Shown here: positions 60,087 through 64,000 of the stretch, in pieces
Layout: every line of letters starts with the position of its first letter
How positions within the stretch are numbered: the stretch's first letter is position 1
Source: Emticicia sp040253585
GTDB lineage: Bacteria > Bacteroidota > Bacteroidia > Cytophagales > Spirosomataceae
Direction: 5' to 3'
Assembly: GCF_040253585.1 (NCBI RefSeq)
Contig: NZ_JBELAU010000015.1
Location: forward strand, 62,001-126,000
DNA: 64,000 nt
Program-made: the position numbers and the translations under genes
The notes under the pieces: generated by a model
Told to the model about the DNA's origin: nothing
The model's database searches: none
Seen by the model: only the letters and a program-made list of their open reading frames with translations

Positions 60087-60386
60087 ATGGCATTATTAGA
60101 TAACCTATTAGCAGAAATAACACCCGAAGAGCAAGCTCGTACCGACCGTAAAATGCGTATTGCTTCAATTATTGCCGATACACTTGTGGAAAAAGGTATG
60201 GCAAAGAAAGAATTTGCCCAAAAAGTAGGTAGAAAACCTTCTGAAATAACAAAATGGTTGAGTGAGACTCATAATTTTACGCTTGATACCATCACAGATA
60301 TTGAGCAAGTGCTAAACATCAAACTAATAACAGATAAACGTAAAACACCTGCACAAAAACAAGTTTTGGGAGGTTTAAGGGCGTAA
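60087..60386 (+). CDS. HigA-like XRE-family regulator, no partner toxin
   Basis: A 99-residue protein. An N-terminal helix (LLDNLLAEITPEEQARTDRKMRIASIIADTLVEKG) precedes an XRE helix-turn-helix at about 40-75 (MAKKEFAQKVGRKPSEITKWLSETHNFTLDTITDIEQVL) and a basic tail. The N-terminal helical arm plus helix-turn-helix is the layout of HigA-type antitoxins. Only 178 bases separate it from the divergent oxidoreductase gene, and a tRNA follows, so there is no room for a HigB gene. It is an orphan antitoxin-like regulator or a stand-alone transcription factor. Confidence 0.8.
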   Translation: MALLDNLLAEITPEEQARTDRKMRIASIIADTLVEKGMAKKEFAQKVGRKPSEITKWLSETHNFTLDTITDIEQVLNIKLITDKRKTPAQKQVLGGLRA

Positions 60387-60402
60387 ACGACTAAAAACAA
60401 AA

Positions 60403-60427
60403 AAGGAAGACTTTACAAGTCTTCCTT
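60403..60427. terminator. Bidirectional terminator between the HigA-like gene and tRNA-fMet
   Basis: AAGGAAGACTT and AAGTCTTCCTT form a perfect 11-bp stem with a 3-base loop. On the reverse strand, the direction of the tRNA, it runs into TTTTTTG. Confidence 0.82.
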
Positions 60428-60429
60428 AG

Positions 60430-60502
60430 TAGCGGGAACAGGACTCGAACCTGTGACCTTTGGGTTATGAGCCCAACGAGCTGCCAACTGCTCCATCCCG
60501 CG
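60430..60502 (-). tRNA. Initiator tRNA-Met (CAT)
   Basis: A complete cloverleaf on the reverse strand: acceptor CGCGGGA paired with TCCCGCT, D arm GAGC/GCTC, anticodon CAT at 60469-60467, variable loop AGGTC and T arm ACAGGTTCGAGTCCTGT. Two initiator hallmarks are present: an unpaired C1-T72 at the top of the acceptor stem and three G-C pairs (GGG/CCC) next to the anticodon loop. The 3' CCA is not encoded (ACT follows the acceptor). A TACCTTTG -7 box lies upstream at 60533-60526. Confidence 0.96.
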
Positions 60503-60525
60503 ATGTTGTTCCGTATATCGGACTG

Positions 60526-60533
60526 CAAAGGTA
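60526..60533 (-). promoter_or_regulatory. Probable -7 element of the tRNA-fMet promoter
   Basis: TACCTTTG on the reverse strand, 23 bases upstream of the mature tRNA 5' end. No TTTG at the ideal -33 position was found. Confidence 0.45.
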
Positions 60534-60557
60534 CGAGAAAATTTCACAATAAAAAAC

Positions 60558-60565
60558 TATCTTTG
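60558..60565 (+). promoter_or_regulatory. Probable -7 element of the era promoter
   Basis: TATCTTTG matches TAnnTTTG, 47 bases before the era ATG. It is divergent from the tRNA-fMet promoter. No clear -33 element. Confidence 0.4.
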
Positions 60566-60612
60566 CAAAAAAATAAAAAAAACACGATTATTTTTTGTCG
60601 TGACCAATTCAA

Positions 60613-61521
60613 ATGCAAGAAGAAAACATTTCTCCCGACCACAAGGCGGGCTTTATTAGTATCGTAGGAAAACCAAACGTTGGTAAATCGACGTTGATGA
60701 ATATTCTCGTGGGTGAGCGACTTTCAATCATTACCTCGAAAGCCCAAACTACTCGCCACCGAATCATGGGTATCGTGAATGGTGTGCATGAAGGCACCGA
60801 CTTTCAGTTGGTGTACTCCGACACGCCCGGTATCATCAAACCGATATACGAGTTGCACAAATCTATGATGCACTTTGTGCATGGCTCGCTCGAAGACGCC
60901 GACGTGATTTTGTTTGTAACAGATATTTTCGAAAAACACGACGAAGATGATGTTATCACCAAACTCCAGCACACCGAAACGCCTATTTTATTGATTATCA
61001 ACAAAATAGACTTGGCAACGCCCGAGCAAATCGAAGAAAAAGTAAGTTACTGGAAAGAAAACTTCAAGGCTGTGGAGGTGATTCCGATTTCGGCATTGCA
61101 CCAACAAAATGTTGACGGTCTGTTTTCAAAAATTATTGGATTTTTGCCAGTTCATCACCCCTATTTTCCAAAAGATGAGTTGACTGATAAGCCCGAACGC
61201 TTCTTTGCGGCCGAGATTATCCGTGAAAAAATCTTCACGAATTATACGAAAGAAGTACCGTATAGCTGTGAAGTAGTAATTAACAGCTTCAAAGAAAAAG
61301 AAGATATGATTGTTGTAAGTGCTGAAATTTATGTGGAACGAACCACTCAGCGTGCGATTCTGTTGGGTCATAAAGGCGAACGTATCAAGAAAGTGGGCAT
61401 TGAGGCTCGTCAAGAAATGGAAAACTTCTTCGGTAAGAAAATTTTCTTGGAGCAATACATCAGAGTTGAACCAGATTGGCGAAATAAACGCCAAAAATTG
61501 GAGCGATTCGGCTATGAATGA
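60613..61521 (+). CDS. era: GTPase Era
   Basis: Ribosome-assembly GTPase binding the 3' end of 16S rRNA. The 302-residue product has G1 GKPNVGKST (about 19-27), switch region SKAQTTRHRIMGI, G3 DTPG, G4 NKID, and a C-terminal KH domain (ILLGHKGERIKKVGIEARQEMENFFGKKIFLEQYIRVEPDWR). The length is standard. It stands downstream of the divergent tRNA-fMet. Confidence 0.96.
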   Translation: MQEENISPDHKAGFISIVGKPNVGKSTLMNILVGERLSIITSKAQTTRHRIMGIVNGVHEGTDFQLVYSDTPGIIKPIYELHKSMMHFVHGSLEDADVILFVTDIFEKHDEDDVITKLQHTETPILLIINKIDLATPEQIEEKVSYWKENFKAVEVIPISALHQQNVDGLFSKIIGFLPVHHPYFPKDELTDKPERFFAAEIIREKIFTNYTKEVPYSCEVVINSFKEKEDMIVVSAEIYVERTTQRAILLGHKGERIKKVGIEARQEMENFFGKKIFLEQYIRVEPDWRNKRQKLERFGYE

Positions 61522-61528
61522 TATTTCT

Positions 61529-61621
61529 TTACCACGGAGACACGGATTTCAAGATTTTCACAGAAAAATTTGTGTTAATCTATGTAATCGCAGCGGCGAA
61601 CCGTCCGTGTCTCCGTGGTAA
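61529..61621. repeat. 93-base inverted-repeat element with 18-bp perfect ends
   Basis: TTACCACGGAGACACGGA (61529-61546) and its exact complement (61604-61621) enclose 57 bases without a credible gene. The CCACGGAGACACGGA motif recurs in intergenic DNA of many Bacteroidota and other bacteria in my recollection. It begins seven bases after the era stop codon. Confidence 0.85.
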
Positions 61622-61662
61622 CAAAAAGTTAAATATGAAAATTATCAATATTTGAAAAAGCT

Positions 61663-62562
61663 ATGCTCTATCTTCTTCTCAGCATCATTTTCTCTGTTTT
61701 GCTACTAACAAACTTTCGTTTGTACCCAAAATTCGGCATTAGCACTTTTCAGGCAATTGCGTTTAATTACCCAATTTGTTTTCTGACTGGACTGGCTTTG
61801 ATGCCCGAAGGACAAAGTTTTGAACTCAACTTTTCAGAAAACTGGACATTCTACGCTCTTATTTTGGGCGTTGGTTTTATCATAACATTCTTATTATCAG
61901 GATTTTCTACCCAACGAATGGGTATGACGGCCACGTCGTTGGCCAATAATATCTCGTTGGTGATTCCTGTGCTTTGTAGTTTATTGATTTTCAAAACACA
62001 GGGACGCCCATTTGATGGTTTAAATTATTTAGGCTTGGCTCTTGCTTTGGGAGCGGTTGCTCTTAGCACTTTCAAGAAAAGCGAGGAAAAAGTATCGGGT
62101 AAAGGCTTAGATTTCCTTTTGCCTGTGGCGGTATTTTTGATGTATGGCGTTACGAATACTTCGATTAACTACTTGAATATCAACTTTATAAAATCGGCTG
62201 ACCGCACCGTACCCGTTACGCTTGTGATGGTTTTTGGTGCGATTCTGGCAGGAATAATTGTTTTGGCGATTCGAGTAATTCGTGGACAAGAAAAGATTGA
62301 ATTGAAGAATATTTTGGCCAGTATTACGCTTGGTGTTCCTAATTTCTTGTCGTTCTATTTCTTGATTTTGGCACTAACGGCCTACGGCAATAGCGGTGCG
62401 TTTGTTTATCCGCTTTATAATATCGGCGTCATTTTAGTTTCGGCTTTGGTAGCTTTGGTTTTCTTCAAAGAAAAACTCACAACACTCAATAAAATCGGAC
62501 TTTTGTTAGCTGTTGTGGCCATAGGTCTGATTTCGTGGCAAGACATTCAAGGTTTATTTTAG
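61663..62562 (+). CDS. EamA/DMT-superfamily transporter
   Basis: A 299-residue protein with ten predicted membrane helices in two EamA-like halves. The first is about 1-135 (FGISTFQAIAFNYPICFLTGL, FLLSGFSTQRMGMTATSLANNISLVIPVLCSLLIF, LNYLGLALALGAVAL); the second is about 148-297 (GVPNFLSFYFLILALTAYGNSGAFVYPLYNIGVILVSALVALVFFKEKLTTLNKIGLLLAVVAIGLISW). The substrate is unknown; the family exports or imports small metabolites. Inner membrane. Confidence 0.86.
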   Translation: MLYLLLSIIFSVLLLTNFRLYPKFGISTFQAIAFNYPICFLTGLALMPEGQSFELNFSENWTFYALILGVGFIITFLLSGFSTQRMGMTATSLANNISLVIPVLCSLLIFKTQGRPFDGLNYLGLALALGAVALSTFKKSEEKVSGKGLDFLLPVAVFLMYGVTNTSINYLNINFIKSADRTVPVTLVMVFGAILAGIIVLAIRVIRGQEKIELKNILASITLGVPNFLSFYFLILALTAYGNSGAFVYPLYNIGVILVSALVALVFFKEKLTTLNKIGLLLAVVAIGLISWQDIQGLF

Positions 62563-62614
62563 GTTGTAATAATCTATCTTCTTGATAATCAATAGTTTTC
62601 TACGTATTTTTTTG

Positions 62615-62622
62615 TACCTTTG
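62615..62622 (+). promoter_or_regulatory. -7 element of the der promoter
   Basis: TACCTTTG matches TAnnTTTG, followed by GCACCCCC. The start of transcription would be near 62629, giving der a leader of about 120 bases. A -33 TTTG is not evident. Confidence 0.5.
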
Positions 62623-62623
62623 C

Positions 62624-62712
62624 ACCCCCGTTGTGGGGTATAATCTTTTTTAACGTCGATTGTGGACAAAAACATCGACAATTTTTCACAGTTCTCGCAA
62701 GAGAATCACTGT
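62624..62712 (+). promoter_or_regulatory. Structured leader of der
   Basis: Three hairpins in a row: ACCCC/GGGGT (62624-62639); GTCGAT/ATCGAC (62655-62679) followed by AATTTTT; and ACAG-TTCTC/GAGAA-CTGT with a GCAA tetraloop (62688-62712). The second resembles a weak terminator. No known riboswitch was recognised. Confidence 0.4.
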
Positions 62713-62750
62713 TTATTGTTTCAAAAACGATAACCGTTTACTGATTTTTT

Positions 62751-64000
62751 ATGGCAAATATTGTTGCAATCGTTGGCCGACCAAATGTCGGCAAATCTAC
62801 TCTTTTTAATCGCCTCATTGAGAGCCGTGTGGCCATCACCGATGATATGCCTGGCGTAACCCGTGACCGTCATTACGGACAAGCGGTTTGGACTGAAAAA
62901 TTTTTCACCGTTATTGATACTGGCGGCTATGTGGTTGGTTCGGAAGATACTTTCGAGGCAGCTATTCGTGAGCAAGTCGAGATAGCCATCGAAGAATCGA
63001 CCGTTATTTTGTTTGTGGTTGATACCATGACTGGTTTGACCGACTTGGACAACGACTTCGCTAATGTGCTGCGTCGTTCTAAAAAACCTGTATTTGTTGT
63101 AGCCAATAAAGCTGAAACCTTCGAGCGTCATCAGACTTCCGCAGAGTTTTATGCAATGGGCTTAGGCGATGAAGTTTTTCCAATTTCGGCTGCTGATGGT
63201 AGCGGAACAGGGGAATTACTCGATGCTGTTGTGGCAAATTTTGAAGACGATGGTATTGAAGACCCAAATGCGGGTATTCCGAGAATTGCGATTTTAGGTC
63301 GCCCGAATGTGGGGAAATCATCTTTCTTAAATGCATTGACAGGCAAAGATAGAAGTATCGTAAACCCAATGGCAGGTACAACCCGTGATGCGATTGATAC
63401 GCACTATAAACTTTTCGGTAAAGATTTTATTCTGACCGATACGGCTGGTATTCGTAAAAAAGCCAAAGTACAGGAAAATATTGAGTTTTATTCGACTCTC
63501 CGCTCGGTAAAAGCCCTCGAAAACTCAGATGTTTGTTTGGTTTTGATTGATGCTTCGGTAGGCTTAGAAATGCAGGATATTAGCATCATTGGCCACGCCC
63601 ACAACGCCAAAAAAGCCATTGTTTTGATGGTAAATAAGTGGGATTTGGTGGAGAAAGATTCAAAAACGGCCGATACCATGAAAAAAGCTATCTTAGAAAG
63701 ATTAGCTCCGATGAATTATATGCCCGTTATTTTTGCTTCAGTGCTTGAAAAACAACGTATTTTTCAAGTAATTGAAAAGGTAATGGAGGTTTATGAAAAT
63801 AAAACTCAGAAAATTACAACATCAAGACTCAACGAGGTGATGTTGCCGATTATCGAGCGTACGCCGCCACCGATGTTGAAAGGGAAGCAAATCAAAATCA
63901 AATATTGTGTGCAAGTGCCTACTCCTTCGCCAACTTTTATTTTCTTCTGTAATTTACCACAATACGTACAAGAATCATATTCTCGTTTCTTGCAAAACAA
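62751..64000 (+). CDS. der: GTPase Der (EngA), 5' part
   Basis: Double-GTPase needed for 50S subunit assembly. The frame is open from the ATG at 62751 to the right edge (416 codons), so the last few residues are missing. The first G domain has VGRPNVGKSTLFNRL (residues about 8-22), DTGGY and NKAE; the second has LGRPNVGKSSFLNAL (183-190 for GRPNVGKS), DTAGIRKK and NKWD. The C-terminal KH-like domain begins near 350 and contains LPIIERTPPPMLKGKQIKIKYCVQV. Identification is certain. Confidence 0.97.
   Translation, partial: MANIVAIVGRPNVGKSTLFNRLIESRVAITDDMPGVTRDRHYGQAVWTEKFFTVIDTGGYVVGSEDTFEAAIREQVEIAIEESTVILFVVDTMTGLTDLDNDFANVLRRSKKPVFVVANKAETFERHQTSAEFYAMGLGDEVFPISAADGSGTGELLDAVVANFEDDGIEDPNAGIPRIAILGRPNVGKSSFLNALTGKDRSIVNPMAGTTRDAIDTHYKLFGKDFILTDTAGIRKKAKVQENIEFYSTLRSVKALENSDVCLVLIDASVGLEMQDISIIGHAHNAKKAIVLMVNKWDLVEKDSKTADTMKKAILERLAPMNYMPVIFASVLEKQRIFQVIEKVMEVYENKTQKITTSRLNEVMLPIIERTPPPMLKGKQIKIKYCVQVPTPSPTFIFFCNLPQYVQESYSRFLQN

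Noticed and set aside
60087..60386. Complete HigBA toxin-antitoxin module
   Set aside because: There is no open frame of toxin size on either side; 178 bases upstream and a tRNA downstream exclude it.

Overview
The window is AT-rich chromosomal DNA from a member of the Bacteroidota, most likely the order Cytophagales. The evidence is the type IX secretion genes porU and porV, an alternative complex III (ActABCDEF) operon fused to an aa3-type oxidase operon, sigma-70 promoters of the Bacteroidota form (TTTG, 19-21 bases, TAnnTTTG), and weak Shine-Dalgarno sequences. I cannot fix the genus without a database search; an Emticicia/Arcicella-like relative is a guess. Nearly everything is chromosomal core. 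I see no prophage, insertion sequence, CRISPR array or defence island.

Layout. 1-288: 5' end of rsmH, leaving the window on the left. 393-4289: a forward run with a TlpA-like lipoprotein, isopentenyl diphosphate isomerase, a periplasmic cyclophilin, an RmlD-like reductase and a small membrane protein. 4352-9559: a reverse block with nadD-gmk, an ECF sigma factor with an anti-sigma-like protein, rsgA and the heptose-7-phosphate kinase hldE1; a forward 36-codon gene lies inside it. 9750-20838: a PD40/OmpA outer-membrane protein, purU (reverse), two thioredoxin-fold proteins, mazG, ruvX, a SprT-like protein, then porU and porV. 21032-28297: a reverse block with an S41 peptidase, a FAH-family hydrolase, a GH3-family protein, a glycerophosphodiesterase and a DUF5916 outer-membrane protein.

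28505-45482 (reverse) is the main feature: a roughly 17 kb respiratory operon read as actA-B-C-D-E-F, coxB, coxA, ctaA, ctaB, two coxC-type genes, cox4, sco, DUF420 and a small membrane protein. It encodes quinol oxidation, cytochrome c reduction, the terminal oxidase, and heme A and copper assembly. It has a well-formed promoter upstream of actA and a terminator at its end. Between actA and the divergent alkA-like gene lies a promoter-plus-terminator unit that looks like an undescribed ~120-nt RNA.

45919-64000: DNA glycosylase, CoA-binding protein, YdcF-like protein, YtxH-like protein, lipoproteins, AIM24-family protein, TIM-barrel isomerase, rnhB, a MATE transporter, pyruvate kinase, leuA preceded by a leucine-codon-rich leader and terminator (an attenuator), a large FAD/FeS oxidoreductase, an orphan HigA-like regulator, initiator tRNA-Met, era, an EamA transporter and the 5' part of der, which leaves the window on the right.

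The most rewarding non-coding signals are the leu attenuator, the putative RNA upstream of actA, the structured leader before der, and several families of short-period or inverted repeats between genes, one of which appears to have become part of the porU N-terminus.
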